A stretch of 43,739 nucleotides of DNA, from NCBI GenBank assembly GCA_001970955.1, contig MPUH01000597.1:1-43739 (forward strand), read 5' to 3'. The position numbers and the translations under genes are program-made. Below, piece by piece: positions 36,221-43,739 of this stretch. Source of the DNA: Stentor coeruleus (taxonomy: Eukaryota; Ciliophora; Heterotrichea; Heterotrichida; Stentoridae). Below the pieces are notes generated by a model that was not told the DNA's origin, searched no databases, and saw only the letters and a list, made by a program, of their open reading frames with translations. Positions within the stretch are counted from its first letter, which is position 1. Each line of letters opens with the position of its first letter.

Positions 36221-37270
36221 CTATTGTTTTTTACCACTAAACATTTTTTCAACAGTTTTTATTGCGCTTGTTTCAAAAAGCTCAGTCATTCCTTCATTTG
36301 CATTAGGATTGACTTTGAAAAATGGGAAATTATGCCTATTTGCAAGATCTTCTCCTTCAAAGCTTTCAACTTCTCTTGGTAAATCACTTTTCACATATTC
36401 AACCAAGCATTTTAGACAATCAGAAACTCTGTTTTCAGCTTCAGTAATCCAATGTTCTAAATTCAAAAATGTTTCTCTATTTGATGAATCATAAAGAATC
36501 ATAATGCAATGAGTTCCTCTATAAAAACTAGGTGATAGTCCCCCAAATTTTTCTTGTCCAGCAGTGTCCCAAGTTATCATTACAATTTTTGAATCCTCTG
36601 CTTCTATTGTTGTTTTATGGAAATCAAGACCTACTGGTGGATTATTAAAATTGGCATATTTTGAAAGCAATGTAGTTTTACCAGCATTAGGGTTGCCTAT
36701 TATTATAGCTCTTATAGAATATGCATTTTTCCAAATATATTCCCATTCAACCGCATTTCCTTCTATATACTTAATTGAGTTAGTATATAAAATTTCAACA
36801 TTAGTCCCAGTTGCAGCATTTACATTTATTAATGGTAATCCAAGTGCTGATGCATTGTCATGCGCTTCTCTTTTGCTTACATGTCTATCAATACCTGTAA
36901 ATTCATTTTCAACTATAACAACTTTAGTATTTCCATTCGATTCGCTTCTTACAACATTAACCCAGTCTGATAATCTTTCAAATGATGCTCTGTCTGATGG
37001 GTTATATAAAATAAATACACAATCGGCTCCTTTTAGGTATAAATTCAGTGAAGGCATTGCGTTTTCTTTCCCTGATGAGTTCCATAATTGCAGCTTATAA
37101 TTAGTATTACCAAGATGAATATTTTTTGTCTTGAAAGAAGAAGTCACAGATGCAATGAAACCAAAGAAAGAAGGCTTTTCAGCAGAATTTTGGATAAGAG
37201 TTGTCTTGCCAGTCTTTGAGCTGCCTATAAAAACAAATTTTAATACTTTTTCACTTGCTTGAGATTCCAT
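36221..37270 (-). CDS. tandem double Ras/Rab-like GTPase, 349 aa
   Basis: Two Ras-like domains lie in one chain. Domain 1 has a P-loop GSSKTGKT (residues 16-23), but WNSSGKE replaces WDTAGQE and VENEFTGID stands where NKxD is expected. Domain 2 has GNPNAGKT (about 193), a perfect WDTAGQE (about 234) followed by FGGLSPSFYRGTHCIMILYD as in Rabs, but EYVKSD in place of NKxD and no ETSAK. So P-loops are intact while guanine-specificity motifs are degenerate in both. There is no C-terminal CAAX or CC prenylation motif (it ends MFSGKKQ). Nucleotide binding may therefore be altered. A broken copy of its 5' end lies just upstream. Confidence 0.87.
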   Translation of the reverse strand: MESQASEKVLKFVFIGSSKTGKTTLIQNSAEKPSFFGFIASVTSSFKTKNIHLGNTNYKLQLWNSSGKENAMPSLNLYLKGADCVFILYNPSDRASFERLSDWVNVVRSESNGNTKVVIVENEFTGIDRHVSKREAHDNASALGLPLINVNAATGTNVEILYTNSIKYIEGNAVEWEYIWKNAYSIRAIIIGNPNAGKTTLLSKYANFNNPPVGLDFHKTTIEAEDSKIVMITWDTAGQEKFGGLSPSFYRGTHCIMILYDSSNRETFLNLEHWITEAENRVSDCLKCLVEYVKSDLPREVESFEGEDLANRHNFPFFKVNPNANEGMTELFETSAIKTVEKMFSGKKQ

Positions 37271-39011
37271 GGATAATATTCTTTATAATATAGCCAATAG
37301 AAATGGGGTCAATTGGAGTATAAATAAGATAGGTGTTAAAAAAATGCAATTAAAAATATAATTTTATATATTAAGCTAAGGAAATGCTTATAAAAATTGC
37401 TAGAATTAAATGTATTGCCTTTTATTTACCTGATAAATCCTATAATTACAGCTTGTAATTAGTATTGTCATGATACAAATTTTCAACAACTAGGGATGTA
37501 AAGAAGCTTAAGTTAGAGTTTTTCAGTAGAATTTTTGTTGAGAAGCGTCTTGCCGGTCTTTGGGCTGCCTATAAAAACGAATTTTAATAGTTTTTTTCTC
37601 TCTTGAGTTTTCATGGACAATATTTTTATAACACAACTACAGAAATGGGGCATTTGAAGCTTTTTGATTAGCACCTGTCTTTATATTTTGTGTGATTGGC
37701 TCTTGTTGAGTTGCTTCTTTTAAGGCTAATTGAGTCAAATTATGAAAATTTCATAACAGGCAACTTGACCTCAGAATTGGCACTTCAAGTAACCATGAAA
37801 ATAAATCCTGGTATTCGAAATGCATACCGTAAATATTTTCAGCATGCTTTTCTTTTTTTGTGCTTTTTTGCTGATGAATAATAATAAAATTTTCTATAGA
37901 ATACTAAGGGTTTTAGCTTTAAAACTATGATATTGTCAGAGTTTATAGATAAAAAACCCTGATAGTAAAAACAATGATATAAAAGGATTATGATGTATTA
38001 TTTTGAAGGATTTTAGCTATTCTTGGGCTTATTCTATACCAACTTATAGCAAATCACTCATCAATGGGTTGGCTTAACTTATAGTAAGTATTGTAGCTCT
38101 TGTAGGGATAACATTATTTTCAAAGGATTATAAAATTTGGTTATAGAGATAAGTCTTTTCGATGATGATGATAAAAGCATCGAGGTCAAAACTTTCCTAA
38201 TAGGAAAAAAAAGAGTATATAATTCAGACTAAATATATTATTAACCCAGAAAATGTAAAGCTAAAGTTGAAAATATAATTTTTTAAAACTTTGGGCTTTG
38301 GAAACTAGCAAAGAAATTGCTTTTATATTATACCTGACTCTATAGTGTATCAAATAAAAGCTTTGAAAGAGATTTTAAAATGGCAAGAAATTTATGTTTC
38401 AAGTGAGTAGTAAAGGCAATGAGGATAACGATGATGCTATTGAAATTTAATTATTTGGCATTTTTTACTAGCAAATCCATAATTTATACAAATTTTTAAA
38501 TCACATAATTTTATGCTTATGGATAATAGACTTGAATATTGAATCAATAAAAACCTACAGAAAGATTAAGTTTTTAATTTCAAAAATCGTGTTTTGCATA
38601 AGAGTTAACTACTAATTATTAATTTTTTCATCCAATACCCTACAGAATTATAATAGTTTAAAATTAAATCTAACTATTCATGATCTGATATAAATTTCAG
38701 TAATTTTAAATTACTTATATATATTAAAGCAAAAATATAAAATCCCATAAGTGCTAATACATCTGATTATCTTAATAATTTCTCACATTTGCGATTTTAC
38801 TCTTTCTAGATATAAAACATATACAAGCCACCCTCACTTTAAAACAAACTCAGATCAAAAAATATTCCATCTATATAAAAATTCCCGCTTATAATACTCA
38901 ACATAAATCCCTACCATTTTTCCAGCAACTAGCATAATTCCCTTAAAAAGATAATATAAAAACATATATCAAAATCCTCTAATTCTATCAAATAAACTTG
39001 ATTAACCTAAA
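37271..39011. other. gene-poor stretch with decayed sequences
   Basis: 1741 bp without an intact gene. 37403-37656 is a broken copy of the GTPase gene start. Around 37700-38400 short coding-looking plus-strand pieces are separated by stops and frame changes (for example SELALQVTMKINPGIRNAYR near 37770 and DKSIEVKTFLIGKKRVYNS near 38170); I cannot assign them. 38760-39011 is C-rich (row 38881-38940: 18 C, 3 G). Confidence 0.5.
37403..37656 (-). pseudogene. broken copy of the double-GTPase gene 5' end
   Basis: The stretch aligns with 37040-37310 of the neighbouring gene. Shared pieces include cataatt.cagctt.taatta, gtctttg.gctgcctataaa, aattttaata and acagaaatgggg or its counterpart. Its ATG is at 37612-37614 (minus). 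An extra base shifts the frame so that it stops at codon 11; in the other frame LKFVFIGSPKTGKTLL, the P-loop, is still readable. Upstream flanking sequence is also copied, so it arose by DNA duplication and not by retroposition. Confidence 0.85.
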
Positions 39012-39500
39012 TTATTCAACCTGTTCATATCCTTTTTTATCAGATTCTAACCAACCACAGCTATTAGCAATAGCATAAACTACAACGGCTAGTGTTAAAA
39101 ATAAGAAAAACACTCCGCATGTAAACAAAGTTAAATCGTATCCTTCTTCAAAATCATAAGGGCATTCATCGTCACGAGTAAGTAAAAACAAGCCAATTGG
39201 GCTCCAAAATCCAAGAAAGATTCCAAGGCCTAAATTATAGTATTTATAGCATTTCATACCTCTTGGCCCGCTTAGACACTTCGATAAACATGATTCAACA
39301 ATTATTACAGGCAAAGCTCCAATCATTAAAACAGCAGCAGCAACTGCAATCCATTCTCTTATAGGCGTATCACATTCTTCATCAGTATGGCTTAGCACAC
39401 GGATATTAAATCCAGCCAAAACCAAAGCTAAAATTGCGATGATTATAAAAATCACTCTGAGAAAGCAGCTTCGCTCATAAGTCTTTTCCGAGGTTTCCAT
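39012..39500 (-). CDS. tetraspan membrane protein, 162 aa, unknown
   Basis: Four hydrophobic helices at about residues 15-36, 50-69, 90-108 and 124-146. The first loop has DEECD, the second is Cys-rich and basic (ESCLSKCLSGPRGMKCYKYY), and the third is acidic (RDDECPYDFEEGYD). Short polar N- and C-termini. No tetraspanin CCG motif and no claudin signature, so I leave the family open. It is divergent from the next gene with only 46 bp between the start codons. Confidence 0.75.
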   Translation of the reverse strand: METSEKTYERSCFLRVIFIIIAILALVLAGFNIRVLSHTDEECDTPIREWIAVAAAVLMIGALPVIIVESCLSKCLSGPRGMKCYKYYNLGLGIFLGFWSPIGLFLLTRDDECPYDFEEGYDLTLFTCGVFFLFLTLAVVVYAIANSCGWLESDKKGYEQVE

Positions 39501-39546
39501 TATTTAAGTCCATAGCTATAAAGAACTCATATTAATAAATATTTCT
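39501..39546. promoter_or_regulatory. 46-bp divergent promoter gap
   Basis: The two ATGs at 39500 (minus) and 39547 (plus) leave 46 bp for both 5' ends. The gap is AT-rich and holds no motif I can name. Confidence 0.45.
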
Positions 39547-40512
39547 ATGGAATCCAATCAATCAAATCGTGGTGCTGAGCTTTTGAGTATTAGTATCGAC
39601 ATTGGCAATGGGGTATGTGATACCTTGAGGATTTTTGAGCATGACGACCCAAAAGTGATAATCCGTAATTTTTACATCAAAAACACTTTATCCAATGATG
39701 GTACCGAACAACTTCTTCTTAGTAAAGTATATGCTCTAATCTCTGAATTAGTCGAAGAACATAAATTACTAAACATGACCCTAGCCACTCGACCAGTAAT
39801 GTCAGAGAAACCATGTAAGAACTATGGGGAGAAACTATATCGGCGAGGTATGCAAGAAAAAGAACATCATTTAGTTGTGAGTCAAATGAAAAGAATCAAC
39901 TCTGCAAAGCAAATACAAGAAACTGTCATAGGAAGACCAAAACTCAATAGAAATTCTATAAGAATAGTCAGCAATGCAGCTAGTAAAGCTAATTCAGTTA
40001 TGGCTTTTCATACTCCTAAGTCAAGTAGCACTTGTGAAATGACTTTTAAATTTGAACCACAAAGCGATCGGCCTGATCGTAAAAGTTTATCAAGAATTGA
40101 CTTCTCATATCATGATATGACTGATAAAAAAAAGAATTCTGAGACTGTGAGTACATCAACTAGAGAATGGGATAGTCCTATTAAAGTTACTATAGGGTAT
40201 GCAAATAGTCCTATGGTTAAAATGGAAACAAAGAATAAAATTATTACATGTAAAAGTCCAAAAGCTAGTGGAATTGGGCTGAATAAACATTTGTGTATTG
40301 ATGTTGATCCAAAGACTGGGAAAAAATTCTTTAGACCTGTTGTTGGAGGTTCACCTAAGAAAGTTGTGAATAAGGCAGCATCAATGACGGATTTGGCTAA
40401 ACACCAAAAAAGATCATCATGCCCTGGCTTCCCATCTTCATATGAGACGGTGAAAATTATTCATAAGTTGCGAACTGAAAAACTAGCGTCGAAGACGAAG
40501 TTTCAGGCTTAA
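39547..40512 (+). CDS. ciliate-type protein with N-terminal ubiquitin-like region, 321 aa
   Basis: Residues about 12-65 (LLSISIDIGNGVCDTLRIFE, HDDPKVIIRNFYIKN) match a pattern I recall from many ciliate proteins: a short beta fold with 'DDP' followed by a helix, similar in look to ubiquitin-like folds. Next comes YGEKLYRRGMQEKE (about 97-110), the recurring 'GE-LY-RG' element. The rest is basic and Ser-rich, with a late segment CIDVDPKTGKKFFRPVVGGSP. I give no function. There is a single exon with TAA stop. It converges with the next gene 97 bp away. Confidence 0.72.
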   Translation: MESNQSNRGAELLSISIDIGNGVCDTLRIFEHDDPKVIIRNFYIKNTLSNDGTEQLLLSKVYALISELVEEHKLLNMTLATRPVMSEKPCKNYGEKLYRRGMQEKEHHLVVSQMKRINSAKQIQETVIGRPKLNRNSIRIVSNAASKANSVMAFHTPKSSSTCEMTFKFEPQSDRPDRKSLSRIDFSYHDMTDKKKNSETVSTSTREWDSPIKVTIGYANSPMVKMETKNKIITCKSPKASGIGLNKHLCIDVDPKTGKKFFRPVVGGSPKKVVNKAASMTDLAKHQKRSSCPGFPSSYETVKIIHKLRTEKLASKTKFQA

Positions 40513-40609
40513 TATAGTTCATTCTTCTTTGTAAAAGCGTTATGTAGAGTAAATATGTATTTTTTTTTTGGGGTTAAAAGATTAGTTATTTCTAAATTAT
40601 GGGTTTTAG

Positions 40610-41782
40610 CTAATCGAAGGAAAGTTTGAATTCAGTTTCTTCGACTGGGTTTATCCATTTAAATCTTGACCTTTGTTCAGTATTCCAAAGGTTCTTGCCA
40701 TTACCATCTTTATAAGAATGTTTACCATGAACTTTTTCTGCTGAAGCTATATGGCTGGGTTTATTACCTTTGAAGTCTTTTTGGCTTATGGTTTGCATGT
40801 CTAAAGGATCACTACCCATAAGGAAATGGCTTTTACGCAAGTCTACTGTTGTTTTTATATTTTTTTCGTTTGGTTGAGGCTTTCTGTCACCATATCTTTG
40901 GTTCATACTTTTGAAATTAGCTTTTTCAGTACCAAGGATATAATGATGTCCTCTTAAATACTCAGCTTGATGAATATCATTTGACCCTTCAATTTTATGC
41001 TCTTTAAAGTCCTGACGATGCAAAGTCTCTGATGGGGTAAAGTCGTTTCCTAATTTAAAATGCGACAATTTATCAGTATTTCTATCCCTTGTCTTAACAG
41101 CAAAACTAGTCACACTATTAGAATGTGAAAGTTTATAAGAACTAGAAGTCTGTTTATTATGATTTCCCATAACAAAATTAGTTTTCCTCAGTAGTCCATC
41201 TCTTATCCTACTCTGATTATCATTTTCTACCATATGAGGTCTAAAATCCTGTGATGTTAAGCCATAACCTCCACCTGTATTCCCTAAATTAAAATGGGTT
41301 TTTCTCAAATCATTCAATTGCTCTAAATTCAACCCTTCTTTTTCATGAAACTTATTCGAATAATTTTTATGTGACATACTCAAATAATTCGGCCTATCAG
41401 TTCCTAATAAAAAGTGTTCTTTTTGTAAACCAAAATTAGATCTTAAAGGTCTTGAAGTTTTCATATAAAATTCAGAACTTGTTGTTGTCATATAATTAGG
41501 CATATCGTTTCCAATTTTGAAATGCGCTTTTTGTAGTCCTTTGGTTATTTCGGCAACTTCGTTTTTATCGATATTAAAGAACTTTTTTGACACATAATCT
41601 GATGATGCGATGCTGGTTTTACCTGGCTTGTCTGTACCGAAAATAAAATGGGTTCCTTTAGAGAATTCGGAAGTCATGATGATAGGAGCCCTTTCTCCTA
41701 TACAAGGTTTATAGTCTTGGGAAGTTGTTGTAAGCTTTTCATTACTTGAACCTAGTGTATAATGAGTACGAGTTAAGTCCAT
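40610..41782 (-). CDS. axonemal microtubule-associated repeat protein (SAXO5/TEX45-like), 390 aa
   Basis: Nine repeats of [ST]HFxLGxD-type, spaced about 40 residues: THYTLGSS, THFIFGTD, AHFKIGND, EHFLLGTD, THFNLGNT, TNFVMGNH, SHFKLGND, HHYILGTE, SHFLMGSD. Each is followed by a Ser/Thr-rich stretch and [DN][FY], for example TSQDYKP, SSDYVSKKF, SQDFRPH, RQDFKEH. Short HF-x-LG repeats of this type occur in sperm and ciliary proteins such as TEX45 (SAXO5), which are thought to lie on or inside doublet microtubules. The basic charge and regular spacing fit binding along a microtubule lattice. The exact orthologue is uncertain. Confidence 0.72.
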   Translation of the reverse strand: MDLTRTHYTLGSSNEKLTTTSQDYKPCIGERAPIIMTSEFSKGTHFIFGTDKPGKTSIASSDYVSKKFFNIDKNEVAEITKGLQKAHFKIGNDMPNYMTTTSSEFYMKTSRPLRSNFGLQKEHFLLGTDRPNYLSMSHKNYSNKFHEKEGLNLEQLNDLRKTHFNLGNTGGGYGLTSQDFRPHMVENDNQSRIRDGLLRKTNFVMGNHNKQTSSSYKLSHSNSVTSFAVKTRDRNTDKLSHFKLGNDFTPSETLHRQDFKEHKIEGSNDIHQAEYLRGHHYILGTEKANFKSMNQRYGDRKPQPNEKNIKTTVDLRKSHFLMGSDPLDMQTISQKDFKGNKPSHIASAEKVHGKHSYKDGNGKNLWNTEQRSRFKWINPVEETEFKLSFD

Positions 41783-42349
41783 TTACTATTTACTTAATGG
41801 CTTAGAAAGAGATGGATGAATAAAAAAAGATGAAGAGAAAGAGAAAAAGAATATTAGATGTGATGATAAAATAGATAATTATTGGGGAATAGACAATTTA
41901 GAATTTTTTTTAAGAGATAGAGGGAAGCGTTATTAGAAGATAATGGGATGATTAGAAAGAGTTTTATTTTGATATTTGAAAATTTGGCATTTGATTTAGT
42001 TTTTTTATTTAGGATTTTTGGTGGAGGTTGTGGAAACTGATATTTTAATATAAATATGTAAAAAAAAAATCCTAAAGGTTTATTGATAATGAATATTATA
42101 TTTTGGAGCTTTTAGATGAAAATATTCTCTTTTTAAAAAGATGTGTTTGGAGATGTTTTTAGATTGAAATGATGAGTTTAAAATAAGCAAAAAGATTGTG
42201 AGATGTAAAACTCAATTTGCACTAAAGCTAGATTTGATAAAGAAGTTCTGTGGAGGTGAGAAGCATAACTTCCAAGTATCATCATCCAAATTCATGAATC
42301 ATCACCCTATCTCAACCTTTAATTTTATAATCCTAATTAGCATCTAATC
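41783..42349. other. intergenic, composition switch near 42260
   Basis: 567 bp between two minus-strand genes, with no gene seen. The row 41821-41880 has 12 G and 0 C, 42121-42180 has 13 G and 2 C, and 42301-42360, which runs into the end of the next gene, has 16 C and 1 G. Confidence 0.5.
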
Positions 42350-43729
42350 CTAATTTACCAAGCAGCTTTTATCTTCAGTTAAAATACTTCCAGGTTTCTT
42401 ATGCAACAATCCCCCATCGTTCTTATTAGCAAAATAAAGGAGAATCCCAGTAATCATTCCAAGTGACCCTAAGGCAATTAATTCTATAGTAACCCAATAA
42501 TATCCATTATTTTTTGTTGTATTGTCTTTTAATTCACCAACCATTGCGGGGAATATTACAAATCCTGTATCTAAAATAGATGTTATTATACCATAAGCTG
42601 TTCCTGAACCTTTTTTTATTATTGAAGTTATTGAAGACCAAACTACTGCTGAGGATAAAGCAAAACTAAAACCTAAAATAAGCATGTAAAATATTGGAGC
42701 CAAAGGTCTTGTGGAGTCTGGGGTAAAAAGCAAAAGCACATGGGTTAGAGTTGCGAAAAACCCTGAAAAAAATATGAAGTGTATTCTATAGCCATATCTA
42801 TCAAGAATTATTCCAAGAATTGGGCATAAGATGGCACAAACAATAAATATTATACTTAATATTTGTCCACTTTGCTCTGTTGAATATTTAAACCTTTCCT
42901 GAAAATAATTCGATCCTATCATATCAAAACAATAAACCGAAGTAAATACAAAGCAACAATTTAATGCAAGTAGCCATAAAGATATTCCAAAATCCTTTAT
43001 ATCTTTTATATTAAATTTTTCTTCAACAACATAATAATTTCCTAAATATCTTTGTTTATTCTTATCAAACCAAGCTAAAATAATTGATGCTATAAACGAT
43101 ACCCCACAAAGAGCCGCTCCAAACCAAAGGGCAAAAATAATATCGACTTTCTCATTTAAATAAGGGGTAATAAAATCATTAGCTGCTGTAGATAATCGGC
43201 TTATTGTAGCAGCAAGTGCTAAAGATAATGAAACTTCTTTAATATCAGCCCATACAATTATAACATTATATTGAGAAATATTCAAACTTTCTCCACCAAT
43301 ACCGAATATGCATCTTCCAGCAAGAGCCATAGAATAGTTTTCGATGCTTATAGAAAATGCAAAAAGTACTTGTCCAATTAAGATTAAAAAAGCAAAAATC
43401 ATATTGCAGTTTTTATTCCCTATACGGTCAACTAGGATGCCTCCAAATATAGGGAGAATAATATTAGGAAATGAATAAACTGAGTAAAAAAGGTTATATT
43501 TCAAGCTGTCTATACTTAGTTTCTATATATAATATACTTTTTGTAGCTGAGTTTGTAAAACTGCTGGGTTGTCGTAAATAAAAAAACTCCCTATACTTAG
43601 AGTAAAAGATAAAAACAAAACAAAATATCGAATTCTTGGAGGATCTAGTTTGAAAATAGGTAAAGAATCTATTGATTCGTTTATTTTAGTTCTGGATGTA
43701 TAGTCTTCTGATATTTTGTCTTGAGACAT
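42350..43729 (-). CDS. MFSD1: MFSD1-type lysosomal major facilitator transporter
   Basis: The model is complement(join(42350..43522, 43538..43729)), 454 residues, with one 15-base intron. The protein has a polar N-terminus and about 12 membrane helices. YDNPAVLQTQLQKKLSID, YSVYSFPNIILPIFGGILVD and GRCIFGIGGESL align nearly motif for motif with human MFSD1 (FDNPAALQTQ, YSWPNVVL, GRFVFGIGGESL). The late loop GSGTAYGIITSI also matches (LGTAYGFMQSI). MFSD1 exports dipeptides from lysosomes in animals, working with GLMP; the role here is inferred from that. The start at 43729 is ten bases from the window edge, so an earlier exon cannot be excluded. Confidence 0.9.
43523..43537 (-). other. 15-nt intron of the MFSD1-like gene
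   Basis: On the minus strand gtatattatatatag is 15 bases, GT...TAG with TA at positions 9-10, like the two introns of the RING E3 gene. It removes an in-frame TAG and joins LQTQLQK to KLSIDSLKYN, as expected from MFSD1. Confidence 0.88.
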
Positions 43730-43739
43730 TACTTTTATT

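Noticed and set aside
37696-37881. A 61-codon open frame as a small gene
   Set aside because: It lies in a decayed stretch beside a pseudogene and has no flanking support or recognisable domain; it may be a remnant.
1-43739. Blepharisma-type code with UGA=Trp
   Set aside because: Intact frames, including one of 4172 codons, contain no in-frame TGA and encode Trp with TGG, so TGA is not a working sense codon here.

Overview
The window looks like a macronuclear scaffold of a heterotrich ciliate, most likely Stentor or a close relative. It is AT-rich and densely packed with mostly intronless eukaryotic genes. The few interruptions are 15-base introns (GT...TAG, with T at position 9 and A at position 10), at 2322-2336, 2439-2453 and 43523-43537. 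All 19 complete genes end in TAA or TAG, none in TGA, and no long reading frame contains an in-frame TGA. This fits the standard code and argues against Blepharisma-type UGA=Trp. The gene content is typical of a ciliated protist: axonemal proteins, a tubulin tyrosine ligase-like enzyme, MORN repeats and a CCDC81-type HU protein.

Layout. 1-8443: a CCDC81-like HU-domain gene cut by the left edge, a MUL1-like membrane RING E3 ligase with two introns, a coiled-coil protein, a retinoblastoma pocket protein and a small unknown protein. 8561-21079: one uninterrupted reading frame of 4172 codons for a giant protein built from about 95 Lys-Pro motifs, with several layers of internal tandem repeats. 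21080-25361: a long gene-free stretch, a small TIM chaperone (twin CX3C) divergent from an unknown basic protein, a CxxC-zinc protein and a tRNA-Leu(AAG). 25481-33279: a four-helix membrane protein whose 5' end is broken by a 53-bp tandem duplication, a FAM135 lipase-like protein, a p28-like coiled-coil protein, a TTLL enzyme, and a small coiled-coil gene whose stop codon directly abuts the TTLL stop. 34096-43739: an acylated MORN/IQ protein, a decayed protein-kinase fragment, a double Ras-like GTPase with a decayed 5' copy beside it, a tetraspan protein divergent from an unknown protein, a nine-repeat axonemal microtubule-associated protein and an MFSD1-type lysosomal transporter.

There is no operon-like pathway here. 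The shared theme is cilium and cytoskeleton (CCDC81-like, p28-like, TTLL, MORN, HFxLG-repeat protein, possibly the giant protein), with separate housekeeping genes for mitochondria (MUL1-like, small TIM), cell cycle (RB) and lysosome (MFSD1).

Two things stand out. One is the giant KP-repeat protein, which matches no family I know. The other is a window-wide base-composition pattern: the + strand repeatedly drifts from C-rich/G-poor to G-rich/C-poor and then resets abruptly, always G-rich to C-rich going rightward, both between genes and inside reading frames. This boundary is the same when read on either strand, so transcription direction does not explain it. The polarity is what cytosine loss on resected 3' overhangs at recurrent breaks would leave, but that is inference.
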